DNA of 64,000 bases, from the NCBI GenBank assembly GCA_013399015.1, contig VWZX01009002.1, positions 248,001 through 312,000 on the forward strand. Reading direction: 5' to 3'. The number at the start of each line of letters is the position of its first letter. Position 1 is the stretch's first letter. Positions 1 to 12,900 of the stretch are shown here, in pieces. Both the position numbers and the translations under genes were made by a program. Source of the stretch: Galbula dea. Its lineage: Eukaryota > Chordata > Aves > Piciformes > Galbulidae. A model generated the notes under the pieces. The model worked only from the letters and a program-made list of their open reading frames with translations, was not told the origin of the DNA and did no database searches.

Positions 1-3000
1 CTGCGGTGTATTGGGCGCAAGCAAAGGTGTAGTTGCTTTCCTCTTCCTCTTTGAAGCACTAGTTCCCTTCTTATTCAAGTCACTCGATCCTGAATTCTTG
101 GGACTGCTTATTACTGAAACTCTTGAACTGTTCCCTGCAAAGTTTTCTGCTGCTGCAGCAGTATTAGAAAAGGAGCTAGGGCATAAGCCATTTTCAATAG
201 TCTTTAGCATTAAATCCTCTGTTGCAAAAACAGGCAAACTCTTGCATTCATTTGTTGGAGGAATTTTGGCATTGAGGGTCCTGGTTTGGTCTGTTAGCAG
301 GGAAGTGGGGTTACAGACTGCCTGCAGCAGAGGGGACACGGCTGAGTTGGGGAGAGCAGCTGCATTTATCTGATTTGTACCAGTGACACAACTTGTAACT
401 ATGTGGGGAAGTACTTCTGTGTTCTCAAAGGTACCTGGGATGCCTGCAGTTTCCAAGGCTTGTTTTATAATTTGATTTCCTTCCTCATTCCCACTGGTAT
501 TGAAGTTAGTCACACTGGCCCGGGGAAACATAGTCTGCAGTAAGGCTGTGGAACGATTTTCAGCTGCAAGTAACTGGAGGAACGATGGATCTTTGAAACA
601 GGTCTCTGGATTGAAGGCTGATTCCTGGGGTTGCTGCAAGTTTAATGAATTGGAGGAAAGAATCATACTGGCAAGCAAAGATTGTCCATTAGCTTGTAGA
701 GCTTCTGCAGTGATTTCTGATCCTTCAAGAGGCTTACAGTAAGACCTCTTCGATAAGTGACCACCAAGCGATCTAGGATTAGTGAAGACTCTGAAACACC
801 TGCTACAGATAAATTTGCCATCCCTAATTATTGCTGGCCACTTTGCCCTCTTGTTATGTTTTGGCTTCCTTTCTTTCCCATTTGGGCCCCAGCCACGATC
901 TTTTTTCACCTTTTCTGAAGCTGGATGTTGAGAACTACTTTCACTGAAGTTGTTTTCATTACTCAATCGTGAGGGAAATATTTGATCAACAGTTTCCTCT
1001 TTTTGGAAAGCAGAACTAGTGTTTTCTTCTAGTTGTGATGAAAAGTTATTTGCACTATTTTCCAGTTGTGAGAAGACTGAATTTGGAGGATTCTCTGCTG
1101 ATGAAGGGAAGAGAGACAGGGGACCATTTTCAGCAGGCAAAGGAAGAAAAGGATCTGAGCTGCCATCAATATTCAGAGGCATAACTGTTTTTGCCAGGTC
1201 ATCCAACTGGGAAGGCAAGGTTGCACCAGACAGATTTTCCATTTGTGAACATAAAACGTTCTCAGGCTCACTCTTAATACGAGTAGCCAAACTTGGGTTT
1301 ATGACACCTTCCACTAGAGGCAACATAGGATTGGCCAAATTTTCTAGGTGGGTTGGGAACAGGGTACTTGGGACATGTTGCACTTGACTGGAACAGGTGG
1401 GATTCAAATTAGGTTTGTTCTGTGCAGTAAAAGCAGCACCCCCAGGACTGCCCACTTGTGACAGTGTAAGATACAGAATCTTCCCATCGTTGGGCACATT
1501 TTGCAGGTTGCTGGATTTTCGTGGTTTCTTGTTTTTACTTTGCATTTTGAAAGCAGCATATTGGTCAGGGTGTGCTGCCTTCATGTGTTTGCCAATGCTC
1601 TGTGATGAGTTGTAGGTTCGAGTACATCCCTCAACCTGACAGTTAAATTTCTGAACTGGGGCTGCTGGCGACACAGCCGGAACTAAAGAGCTATTTAGAT
1701 TTGGCTGGGAAGGAATAAAAGTAATACTTTCCAAAGTTTTTAAAGGCAGGTTATAGAGATTAGGTGCAGCCTTAATACTGTCTTCAATTTCAAGTTTGGA
1801 AATGGGTACACTGTTTCGATACCCTGCCTGACTCTGCATGTTGAATGGATTTACAATACTCACTTGTCTTTCTAAGCTTTTTGATTCAAGGGCTTCTGGT
1901 TTTAGTGTGTCTGAGGTCACAGGAATATTTTCAATATTCTGAGTCTGACTGAGACAGTCCGTTTCCTTCCTTTCATGGAAAACTGGAAGACAAGAGTCAA
2001 CCAAAGAGCACAATTGCTGGGCTCCAGGTTTAGTGGTATCTACTTTACTGGCAGCAGCAGCCAGTTTACTTCTTTTTGCAAAGTTATCTCGGATCTTCTG
2101 GTTAACAGCAGTCAGTGTAATGCTGCTTGCAGGCATTGCCACTTCTGTCTTCACTGAACCTGCAGGAGACTGCTCTGAGCCAGCACTAGGCAGGGAGTCA
2201 CTTTGCTGCAGTATACTAGCTGATGGGTTTACACTTTCATTCCCTACTGTTTCTGCTTTGATTTGATTCCAGACAACAGCACCTCCTTCAGTAAAACTAC
2301 TTCGGTTGTCAGCCAGAGGAGATGCCAACTCCTCTTTAACAGCAACTCCATCGGTACTTTCATTAGCTGTAGAAGGTTGACTAGAATCAGGCTGATCAGT
2401 CTGGCCTTCAGGCTGTTGCACTTTTTCAGGCTGCTGGCTGTGGTCCTCGATGTGCTTTTCCAGTTCGCTCTGGGAACGGTACACCTTGCCACAGGCTGGG
2501 ACTTTGCAGGTGTAGGTATTATAGTGTTGTGCTTCGTGATCATAGAGCAGGTACGCTTCGGAAAACACTCTGCCACATTTAGGAAACATACACTTTGCTC
2601 TGAAGACCTGATGTTCTTTTCTATGTGTCAACAGCTCAGCATAACTGTTAAAACCAGCCTTGCATTTCATCTGTATGCAGATATAGGGCTTGCTGCCACA
2701 GTGCATTTGTAAATGATCGTTCAAGTGAGTAACACTTACGAAGTGTCGCCTACAGTACTGGCAAATCACTTTTTTGCTTTGCATCTCAAGAAAACGTTTA
2801 GCTTCTTCATTGTCTTTGTGCCCCTTTGCATGTGCTATGAGGTTTTTAAAATATTTAAAGCCTTTTTTACAAAATGTTACAGGGCAGGTGAATTCATTGA
2901 CAGGGAGTGGCTTTGGAACTGGCACTATTTCTGGTATGTAAGGTTTATCTTTGTCATCGTTTTCATCGTCTGAGCCATCGTTGTCATTAAACACAATGAA

Positions 3001-3912
3001 GTCTGTTGAATAGAGACTGTTCTTCTTAATGGGCCGCTGCTCCTGTTTGGATACAGGATCAGCCTTCTGATTCTCACTGACAGTTGCTATCTTAGGAGGT
3101 CTCCCCAGTCTTCTCAGTGGTTTCATAGCAGCCAGTCTCTCTTTACTGGATTTTTTAACATGCAAAGTTACATGGGGAACAAAGTTTTCTTTAGAATTAA
3201 AATTTTGGGCACAAATAGGGCAACTGTAAACTCCGTCTTTATAATGTTTTTGGGCATGCCTAACTATTCTATGACCTAGGAATTCTTTGTCACATAACAC
3301 GCAATACTGCATATAAGCTTGCCAGTTCCTAAATCTAGCTGATATGAACCCCCTCTCTCTCAGCTTCTTGATTTCTCTCTTTTTCTGCTTTTCATCATTG
3401 ATACCCTTAAGAAGGCTTGTAGCTTCATCAAAAGTGCCAGCAAGCCCATTCACAGAAGCTTCTTTAGTCTCTTCTTGGCCATCCTCAGCCTTCTCATAAA
3501 CTTCACTATCGTTGAGTTCATCTATTGATGACACAATGGATGCCTCCTCTCCCATGAGGGCCAGACACTGACGCTTGAGAGTTTTCCAGTCCCAGAATTC
3601 TGGATCAAAAGGCCACTGAGTTTTCAGTACAAGTAAGAGCTCACAGCGCAATGAATTTGGTATGGGAAGATTCTCTTCATCGTACTTCTGGTCAGGCTGA
3701 TTATATAGCATTTCAACTGCATAATATGCATCCACAGTGGGTTCCAGAAGAAATTCACTCAGCTGACAAGCACGTTTAACCTCCAAATCATCTGGCAGCA
3801 AGCAGGAGATAGTCTTGCAAATAGAGATCTTGACATCTGCATTCTCGCTGGATTCCAAGCGCAGCGCCTTCACACACAGCTCAATGCAGGTCGCAAGGCC
3901 AGCAGCATCAAT
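1..3912 (-). CDS. ZNF292: ZNF292 exon 8 (giant last exon, partial)
   Basis: The frame is open over all 1304 codons from the acceptor (AG at 3913-3914) to the window edge; I read every line of the frame from about 2400 down to 1 and found no stop, and translated the upstream part without meeting one. It starts in phase 0 with IDAAGLATCIELCVKALRLE, directly after exon 7. About 200 codons in there are paired C2H2 fingers at about 3240-3310 (CVLC...H...H) and 3165-3240 (CPIC...H...H). A basic stretch with RRLGRPPK and an acidic run DNDGSDDENDDKDK follow. Five clustered fingers lie at about 2440-2900, several with the long C-X4-C form (for example CPVTFC and CKVPAC). A lone finger sits at 1570-1650 (CQVEGC...H...H) and another at 735-815 (CSRC...H, ending in SKRSYC). 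The stretches between are Ser/Asn/Gln-rich and probably disordered. Plus-strand open frames here are shadows. Confidence 0.97.
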   Translation of the reverse strand, partial: MDAAGLATCIELCVKALRLESSENADVKISICKTISCLLPDDLEVKRACQLSEFLLEPTVDAYYAVEMLYNQPDQKYDEENLPIPNSLRCELLLVLKTQWPFDPEFWDWKTLKRQCLALMGEEASIVSSIDELNDSEVYEKAEDGQEETKEASVNGLAGTFDEATSLLKGINDEKQKKREIKKLRERGFISARFRNWQAYMQYCVLCDKEFLGHRIVRHAQKHYKDGVYSCPICAQNFNSKENFVPHVTLHVKKSSKERLAAMKPLRRLGRPPKIATVSENQKADPVSKQEQRPIKKNSLYSTDFIVFNDNDGSDDENDDKDKPYIPEIVPVPKPLPVNEFTCPVTFCKKGFKYFKNLIAHAKGHKDNEEAKRFLEMQSKKVICQYCRRHFVSVTHLNDHLQMHCGSKPYICIQMKCKAGFNSYAELLTHRKEHQVFRAKCMFPKCGRVFSEAYLLYDHEAQHYNTYTCKVPACGKVYRSQSELEKHIEDHSQQPEKVQQPEGQTDQPDSSQPSTANESTDGVAVKEELASPLADNRSSFTEGGAVVWNQIKAETVGNESVNPSASILQQSDSLPSAGSEQSPAGSVKTEVAMPASSITLTAVNQKIRDNFAKRSKLAAAASKVDTTKPGAQQLCSLVDSCLPVFHERKETDCLSQTQNIENIPVTSDTLKPEALESKSLERQVSIVNPFNMQSQAGYRNSVPISKLEIEDSIKAAPNLYNLPLKTLESITFIPSQPNLNSSLVPAVSPAAPVQKFNCQVEGCTRTYNSSQSIGKHMKAAHPDQYAAFKMQSKNKKPRKSSNLQNVPNDGKILYLTLSQVGSPGGAAFTAQNKPNLNPTCSSQVQHVPSTLFPTHLENLANPMLPLVEGVINPSLATRIKSEPENVLCSQMENLSGATLPSQLDDLAKTVMPLNIDGSSDPFLPLPAENGPLSLFPSSAENPPNSVFSQLENSANNFSSQLEENTSSAFQKEETVDQIFPSRLSNENNFSESSSQHPASEKVKKDRGWGPNGKERKPKHNKRAKWPAIIRDGKFICSRCFRVFTNPRSLGGHLSKRSYCKPLEGSEITAEALQANGQSLLASMILSSNSLNLQQPQESAFNPETCFKDPSFLQLLAAENRSTALLQTMFPRASVTNFNTSGNEEGNQIIKQALETAGIPGTFENTEVLPHIVTSCVTGTNQINAAALPNSAVSPLLQAVCNPTSLLTDQTRTLNAKIPPTNECKSLPVFATEDLMLKTIENGLCPSSFSNTAAAAENFAGNSSRVSVISSPKNSGSSDLNKKGTSASKRKRKATTPLLAPNTPQ

Positions 3913-6900
3913 CTGTAAAGCAAGACTAATTTTAGTGAGTCAGCTTATTATAACACTTTCTCTATTTATAAATAGAAAGATAGCATTGTTGTTATCATCA
4001 TCTTCAACCCTCAGTGTCAGAAAAAATTGCACCTGGAGTTTCTAGTAATACTTTCTACTTTAAGAAACAGGGGTTTGCCTTTAGATGCTCTTCCTGGAGC
4101 TGCATAATTTGTCTTCAGGCTACTAAAAAGTGAAAGTTTACACACAATTAAACCAAATTAATTGTATGTTCTGTCTAGTTTGAGGGCCTCAGGACCACAT
4201 GTTAGAGGTGTTGAGTTTATATTAGAGCAATACCAAACCTCTTCCATGCAATAAAGCATGCCAGTTGTGTCAGGTACTTGACATGAGCTTCTGTGGAGCA
4301 TTAACTTAATGAAAGTGTGCTGCAGCTAAAGTAAGAGAAGTGATCTTCAAAAATCTATACTCACTTCAGGAACAAAGGTTTGTTTTTATTTGTAAAGACT
4401 ATGCCATTTCAAAGTCAACTGACCTCAACTGAATATATAGCTTCCTTCCAACTTAAAGTAATAAGTATAGTTAAATGTTCCATCATGTAAGTGCTCCAAA
4501 GGTCACGTAGTCTTTTCTCATTCACACCCTCAGGCAAGGTACATTGCATTTACGTCCACTTTACAGTCCCTTTATGCTGCCAGGGATGCACAGACAGGCT
4601 GTGGTGTGCATGAGAGTAAAGGCCAGCGAATTTCTGAATGCACAAGTCTACTACCTACATGGTCTCCAATTTCTGGCATCAAAGAAATAATCCAGAGTTC
4701 AGTAGAGGAAAATCAATATGGTATGGAGCAGACAGAGCTCTTAATATCACAAGACTGAAAGTTATTGTCCTCCACCTCTCTGACTCCAATTTACTATTTG
4801 ATTTATCAGAACAAAAGGTTGGGTTTTTTCTTTAAAACTTTTTGAAATTTTCTTTATGAATAAGCAGCCTTCATCCCCTCTCCTTAGAAGCTCTTCCTCT
4901 CCTTTTTCTGCAATATTTGAAACCTGGAAAGTAATGAAAAGGAACACTAGGACCTGCTAACAGCAAATACCTCATTTGGAGGGCACAGGCAATAGCAGAG
5001 GTTATAACCTCACTTCAAGTTTTTCCTTCAGAGTTGTGACATCCAGCTCTTCTGTTTATCTCTTTTTTTTTTTTCCCCTCCAAAGGAACAAAACACTTTA
5101 CATGATTCAAAATGAATCAACATAATTTACCTACAGAAGAAATTTTCTATGGCCTTTCCTAAAACCAATTAGGATTTCCCCACAGGTGATGCCACACACA
5201 GACAGGATGTCTTAGCAGCTTTCACAAGTTTTCCTGATTACAGTTCCATTAAAAGTCCCATAAACATTCTTTCAGGAGTATCCTTACCTCTGAATTAATT
5301 ACTTTAATGAGGAAGAAAATGTGATAAACAGTCTTAGTTAAGACAGAAAGTTGACGACATCTCTCTAGATACACTTGAATAGAAGGCTCTACCCTTTGCT
5401 GCAGTTTACTCCAGAAAAGAGTCAGTTCCCTAGAACAAGAGAACAACATTTCAGGGCCAGCAAAGCAACCACTAATCTGATCACAAGAAATGCAAGGTTG
5501 AGAACAGTTTCTATTTTGTCTTTGGGAAATGCAAAAGACAACCAAAACCAACCAACTGTATTTATTCAGCCTTATCTTACAGAGAAAAGCTTTAATAACA
5601 TACCCACACTAATGGTATCTAATTTTCAACATAATTACAAGGACTCAATTCCAGAAGGACACATCAGAACAAAAGCAGTTTGACCACAATTTATGCCACA
5701 TAATTTATAGACTCATGATATGGCCTTGAAAAAGGTCTTGTGAAGCAGCTTACTCTTCACTCCCCAGACTGGAATTTTACACTTCTGAATTCTTAGCAGT
5801 TACTAACAGCTACAGGAGGATGGCTTTTCTCTGTGGTAGATAGGAGCTGCTCTGCTTTAAGAGCTGAATCTAACTCTTTCAGTGAGAAATTAGCCCTCCA
5901 AGCCCAATAGTATTACTTTATCTACATCAACTCACTAGTTCATTCCTTCTTAGGTGCCAATAGCCAAGAGTATTTAGTACCTTGTGGAATGGTGTAACCC
6001 CCAAAACTTTAGCAGAATCTGTTAAAGCAAAATCCTGCATTAGCTGATGTTCTCCTGCTGCTGCACATACAAAGGAGGTGCATACACAAAACAAATTCTT
6101 CAGGTTTGAAAGTACAACCAAGCTGTTAGCAGTTGAGAAGTCAGACCCTAACAACTCCAAGACCAGTTATTTGTTCCCACACTAAAGAAAGCAAGCCCTA
6201 GATATTAAGTATATTCATCTAGCTTATTCTTCTGGTTATAGCAGTAAAGAGCTCTTTTCTAGAAGTATTTTAGAGAAAGAAATACTGTGTTATGAAATAA
6301 GGACAGATGGGAACAGTACTTAGACATTAAATGTTGACATCATGCTGACTAGCTGCCTGCAGATATTAAATTAGTACTTCTACAGTGCAAGACATTGTCA
6401 AGAAAAATTAAACAGCTACTGGTATTTCTAAATGCCTCATCACACATGCAGCCTTCAAACACCCATAATGGAAGCTAATCTTGTCAAATACTTTTATTTT
6501 TTCTTTTCTGTTTTAGCTCTTCAAGAGCTTTATCTCCCTCTCTGCTTAGTTTATAGATTTTATCAGCTTATGCATCAGCTCTATCTTCCCAAAACTAATT
6601 TTTGTTCCACTAGACAGAAAATAATGACACTCACCAGGCACAGTACATCTCTCCTTGCTGCAGCTGGCGTGACAAAAATGCTGCACATAAAATGAGAGCA
6701 CTCTTTTCATCTCCATCAGATTCTAGGTTACATATCATTTCTAGAGCATCTTTGCAATCTACTTCTGCTATCTAGAAGGGAGGAAAGAAAACAAGACCAA
6801 GACTAAGAAAGTGGCTTTCATTTTTAGACAGTCACAGACTATTCTGAGCTGGAAGGGACCCATAAGGATCATCCAGTCCAGCTCCTAAAGTCATAGGGTC

Positions 6901-9900
6901 CTTTGCAAAGACCAATCTGATCCTACTGAGAACCAGAAGAACATGCCCAGTGAGAGGCTGTCATCTTACAATTTAGTCTGTATCTATGATAGGAAACTTT
7001 TCCAACTCCAATCACTGCATAGTTTTTATCCCTTTAAGATCAATTTCAAGATGCTTAATACTCACTATCAATATAAAAAGATACAGGAACAAAAAGAGAG
7101 CAGAGATGCAAACAGTCAAGAAAACTGACAACTCCAATTACTTTTCCTTTAAGAAGGAAAAGAAAGCATAGGTAAAAATTTGGGGTGGGGTGAGAAATAA
7201 AGATGTCACCTGAAAGAACACAGAAGAGGAAAGCTGTCAGCTCTTCTTTGACTTTTGCATTTAAATAAGAAGGATTTTATATTTCAAACCAGATCAAATA
7301 TTTGATTTCACCTTCAATTTCACCTGGGCATTTGGGTCAAAAGAGGCTACATTTATTCTCTGATCTGAAAGTAGCCTCTAAAGGGTCCCACTATGTACTA
7401 GGTACTACAAAAAATGCTATAGTTAAAACAGTGAGAGTGGGGAAAACCATCATCTTCACCTTACCAACAAGATCTGAGGCAAAGGTTTAAAATACTTCAA
7501 GCAAAATCAAACAAAGCTGTGGCAGAGCCCGAAAATGCTTCTTAGTGACCTAATATTACACTGCCACAACTCAAGTCATTACTAGGTACTTTAAAAGTCA
7601 CATAAATGAAAAAACAAAACCCCCCCAAATATTTTAGATTGTATTTTAAAAGAAAAACCTCTTCCACAGAAACCCAACTCATGATTAGTGACTTTGCTAA
7701 CATCAAAGAAATAAAGTTCTTCATTCTTTTTGTACTTACTTCTTCCATGAGCTTTTCATTTGGTGATCCTGAACAAAGACAGACCAGGTAGGTTTGCTTG
7801 AAATTGCCTTTTGCACTGATTTCTGGATGGTCAGAGCACAGTTTTGCCAGGGCAGTAGCTTGAGTTAATTGCTTTGTTTTCATGAGGTGCTTGATACGCA
7901 TATCCAGCAGCACAGGGCCTTCTGACACTAAAAAGTCACTCACTGCAAAGAAAAAGAAGCCAAAAGATTACATACAGGTTTCACAGCAGGTTACAGAGTG
8001 AACAGATGGCATTTACTCATTCATGCTTAGCCCCTAAACCTTATACAAATCAAAAAAGGTAACAAAAAAGGAATGAAACAAACTAGAAGGTGTTTTTAAG
8101 GCCTCTACTTGTTTATTATAAGGATTCCCTGCAACAGAATTTATCTCCTTGCAGGTTTGCATTTATTCTAATTTCTTGGCAAAATAGCTGCACACAGAAC
8201 AGATTCAGAAGGCTTATAAACTATTTAGATACCATTTCACTCTAGTCCTCCAGAAAGACAATTTCAAGACACATTCTCTTATCTTCCAAAAACCCCAGAT
8301 TTTTCTACTGCTTTTTGTTTCCATTCTTTGGTGAACACCAGCAGATTCATTATATTCTTTCAGTGTTAGGGTAAAATCCTGACCTTTCCTAAATAAGATT
8401 TTTCCCCAGACTTTTGAGTATTTGAATCAGCCTTTCCTGAACCCTTCTGGGCATCTACAGTGCTTTGAGACATCTTGGCAGAAATGGTTACTTCCTCTTA
8501 ATTCCATTCAATTCCTCTTCATTTACTTGCCTTCAATTTCACCTGAACCATGTTACCCATTCACTTAGTTTAGATTTTCCTGACTTTTAAAGACCTCTCT
8601 GGCCTTGATGAAATAAAATTACCTCTGTAGTATCTGGAGTATTAGCATACTGAGCATGAGGTTTACTGAAAGAAAAAATATCACCTTATTCTTTGCTTCC
8701 TCCCATCTTAGTTAGCTTTTGATTCATGACTGTCTTTCATTTTATCTCATGATTTCTCCTTCTAGCTACTTGTACAGGATATCACTAAAAAGCCTATCTT
8801 GAAATTAGGTCATCTGGTTTTGATTGTTTAGTGCACAGAATTTTAGGGCAGAAAACACTGCCTTTTGCAGAAATCAGGCCTGTTAGACCCCATCATTACT
8901 CTTCAGGCATTTCCAGACTTATGCTTGAATTACCATTTCAACTAACTTCTTATTTGTTCAGGATCCTTATGCACTGTTACAAATGTTCAGCCATGGCTCA
9001 CTGATGTGTAAGAATATTCAGACAGATGTGAGTCCTCTCCTCCTCTCTCCAGATCAACAGAAGACAGGACCAGATTTTTATGAATGCAGGAACAAAGGAA
9101 AAACTAGAGCACACTAAAGGACAACTGGCAAATGGCAACCACTCTTGTGTTTATTAGAGGACACTTCCCTCTTAAGCAGCAGAATAAGTGTTCTTTTAAT
9201 ATCATTACCAATGCCTTACAAAAAATGCTCCTACTCTTGTCAACCCACAAGTGACCCAGTGATTAATTACATTCAATACTTTCAGCCTTGCTTTTCCCTC
9301 CTAGCAGACACCAGTAATCCTTTCACCCCCAGCATTTACTCCCAGCTAGGCTGCCTGGAATAACACTGGGACAGTTTACCTTATTTCTGTAACATGATCC
9401 AGGAAGAGCTAAGCTATATTGGTAATCCAAGACATTTCACTCTGATTTATTACTGTAATTACTGCATTTAATATTTTAGAGACTGTGTTCTATCTGCTAG
9501 TCCTCTCTAATCCCCTTCCTGTAGTGTACACTGCTTCAGCCAGCCTGCCTTGCATAAGCATAAGAACATTTTCAGTTCTCTTCTGAGCAAGAGATAGGAA
9601 GACCTTGGGGTTAAAGCTACATATTAGCTCTTAAGCCTTTATTCTAATCCAAGTGATGATCATCATTGCAGCTAACATTTGAAAGCTCATTCAAAACACA
9701 AGTTTTAATGCTATGTATTTTGTAACTGTAACTAAACATTTGAAGATAAAAGAACAGTGTCAAGGTTGCAGGCACAAGTCAATGGTGGGCAAGAGGCTTA
9801 AAAAGAAGATTTATTTTTATATATTTTATAAATATATTTCATACTGCAATGTCTATTTCAAAAGTTACTGAAGACAAAATGTGAGTTTATTGTAACAATG

Positions 9901-12900
9901 CAACTTCATGAAAATTCTTTGAGGAACATGGGCTTTTTTTTAGCACAGGTATTTTAACACAAGTCAGTTAACCTCTCTGAGCACAAGAAGTGAAGTATTG
10001 AATGAGAATGACTTAGTTTATCTGCAGCATGATTCTGGGAAACAATCATGAAATGCTGGTTTTGAGCAATGCTTCACCATTCATGAAGAGTCACAAACTT
10101 GCTTTTTGCAAGGCACATGCACAATTCAAATAAAATTACAGATCTGATGACAGGAAACAAAGAAAAGCAGATGACATCTGACAGACAGTGCTACCTCTAG
10201 CAAATAAACTGGAGATACTGGAATCTAACCTTGCAGACAGTTTCCCTGTTAGTCCCTTGAATAAACAACTGGAGTCTCAGGTCATGCAACCAAGTGATTT
10301 CATGTCAAGCCCACAAGAACTACTAGGAACCTTTTACAGGGAAATGCTTATGCCAATCATGAATTAAAAGAGAAAAGGGAATCCAGAAGTTAGTTTCACA
10401 CAGGAGCACAAATAAGCTGCACAGTTCTGCAGTAATCAGTTCTCTATGGTGGACAGGCCACATGTATGTGATGTTTTGGCTGACTGGAGCACAAATCAAA
10501 GACTTCTTGCCTTACTTAAAGCACTCCTAACCCTACTACTCTGCCCTTTGCCAGTTCTTGGGTAGATATTACTCTACCACAGACCTTGTCTTCTCAACCT
10601 TGCTCTGGCCAAGGAGGATGAAGGCAGAAGGTGAATGTACATGTGGACTATTCATCTCAAAGAACTTCAGGTACTGGTTAGTAACCTCTTTAGTCATCTT
10701 CAAGTGTTAGCCCACATGTGCATTCACACTGGGAGACTCTGAACTGTACTCAATACTTGCATATTTACCTGCAGCTGGGTCTCAGAATCCTTCATGCAAA
10801 CAACATCTCAGCCCAGCTCTGCTGAATGCAGCACCAATCCTGGATGCTCCTACAATGGCATACTGGCTGGTGAAAGGGTAAAAGAAGTTCCAGGTGGCTG
10901 CTCTGAATACACCCAGGATGGAAGCACTTCTTCCCTCAGTTGAGGCTGCTGGTATCATTTGACTCCTGGCAGCAGATGCTCCAAATACTGAAAGCAGATC
11001 CATGCTAGCTGGCTGAATTCTAACCTTCCTGTTACTCACCTTGATAATCTCTGAATAGCAATGCTTGCATCCTTGAACCTCTTTTCAGTGGGACATACTT
11101 CAGAAGCCTGCCTACTACGTTTCAACTTATGAAAAATGAAGGTTAACTTAATTCTTGGCATCCAGGTTGAAATCTCTAAGAATAATCAGAATTGGATAAA
11201 AAGGAGAAGCAGCAGCAGCAGCCTGGCTTTTTATAGGGTTATCTCAGACCCTTTTCCTCTAAACAGTTCCTCCACTCACCCTTAGCATCATCTGAGGGGA
11301 TAGCAATGACAGCTTTCAAGGATTTCACCATCACTAGAAGCAAATGAGAACCTTGAGGATGGAAAGACAGGTTCATGCTGAAGAGCACAAGCCACACTAA
11401 CAGCAACTGAAGATGGAAGTGCAGCAGTAGTATGTTTCACCATTGTCTAGGCTGTCACATATCCCAAAATGCTTATGCAGACTTCAGCTTTCAGTCTTTG
11501 CTACACTAAGCAATAATGCCGAGCAGATTGGCCACAACTTAAATTCAGATCAGCTTCTAATCAAGATTAAAGTCACTCCTGATCTCAAATTAAGGTATCT
11601 GGTAGTTCAGGAGGCAGCCAGGAAGACAGCAGACCCAAATGAAGTGAAGAATTCAGACTATCTTATTAAGGTTTCCTTCCCTAGGAAATACAGGCTTAAG
11701 AGGCTGATGTTAGGAAAAACACTTCCAGACTCAATTAGTTGTTTCATCTCCAACAGATAAATGTTTACACTAACCATTCCTCACAGACTGAGTGATCAAA
11801 TCTGCCAAATGATAACAACCCAGTGCAACAAGCTTGCTACTTAAATACTTGGGAACTTCTGAAATAGCAAACTGTAAAGACAACATCAAGAACAAACCTC
11901 AAATCCTGTAAGCCAAGTTTACAAATACTCCAAAGACTGTTATACTGGAGTTAAGGTTAAAGACCACTGAGAGACAGCTGTTCCCTCAAAACCTCTAAAG
12001 ATACCAACCTATCAGGGTAGTAAAAAAGAATATTCTTAGATTAATTATCAGTCACAAGAAAAGAAAGGAACAAAGAAAACTCTCAGTGGGTTCCCTGAGA
12101 CTCTGTCCCAGGGCCTCTGCTGCCCAGCATTTTGATAAGGAGGGTACAGAACAAGGGGACAGAACATGCTGATAAAAGCAGGGGAGTAAAAACATGCCAA
12201 CAGTAAAGTCTGAGAAGGACTGCATTCCATAATATGGCATAACAGACAGAATTAAAACAGTGATAAAAACTCCAAAGTGATTTTGATAGGGGAAAAAAAA
12301 TGCAGCTCTAACTGTACAAGCAGAAAACCAGGCTGTGTGCTAGGGGAAAATCCTAACACAGGTTCTACTCAAGGAAGAAACTGGGACTAAAAGCAGTTTT
12401 AAGAAAATCAGTTCACTGCTCAGTTAAAAAGCAAGTCCAATGTTAAGAAATATTACCAAGGGAATGCAGAATGAAGCAGAAAAATCAGTACATCTGTGTG
12501 CTGACTGCTGAATGAGCCTCTTGTCCCCCACAGGAGGAATGGGACAGTAAAGCTAGAGGATGGTGTGAAATAAACACTGAAGGAGAGAAGATGGGATATG
12601 ACAGCAGTCTAATGAATCATGTGTTAGATGAGGCATTCAGTAAAAGAGAAGAGTTTACTTTTTAATAACTAGAGAGTATCACAGGAAATCAGCAGGCATC
12701 AGGCTAAAAGGAGAGAGCCAGTAAGAGGAACTACTCTAGGTGATGTGAGAACTGTGTGTGTCTGCCACAGACACTTAGCTGTGACAGGTCTGACACATTA
12801 CAAACCAATTAGGCAAGGAGTAGTAAATACAAAACCAGCTAAGACTTATGAACACAAGGATACCACTTCTGAATTGCAAACTATTAACAACAGGAATAAT

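Noticed and set aside
2263..2712. 149-codon plus-strand open frame, and similar ones at 11-373 and 1019-1387
   Set aside because: They lie antisense inside the intact ZNF292 exon 8 and have no family features. They are shadows of the real frame.
5249..5551. Minus-strand frame of 100 codons taken as a whole gene
   Set aside because: Only 5288-5429 is coding (ZNF292 exon 7). The two ends run into introns past clear splice sites.
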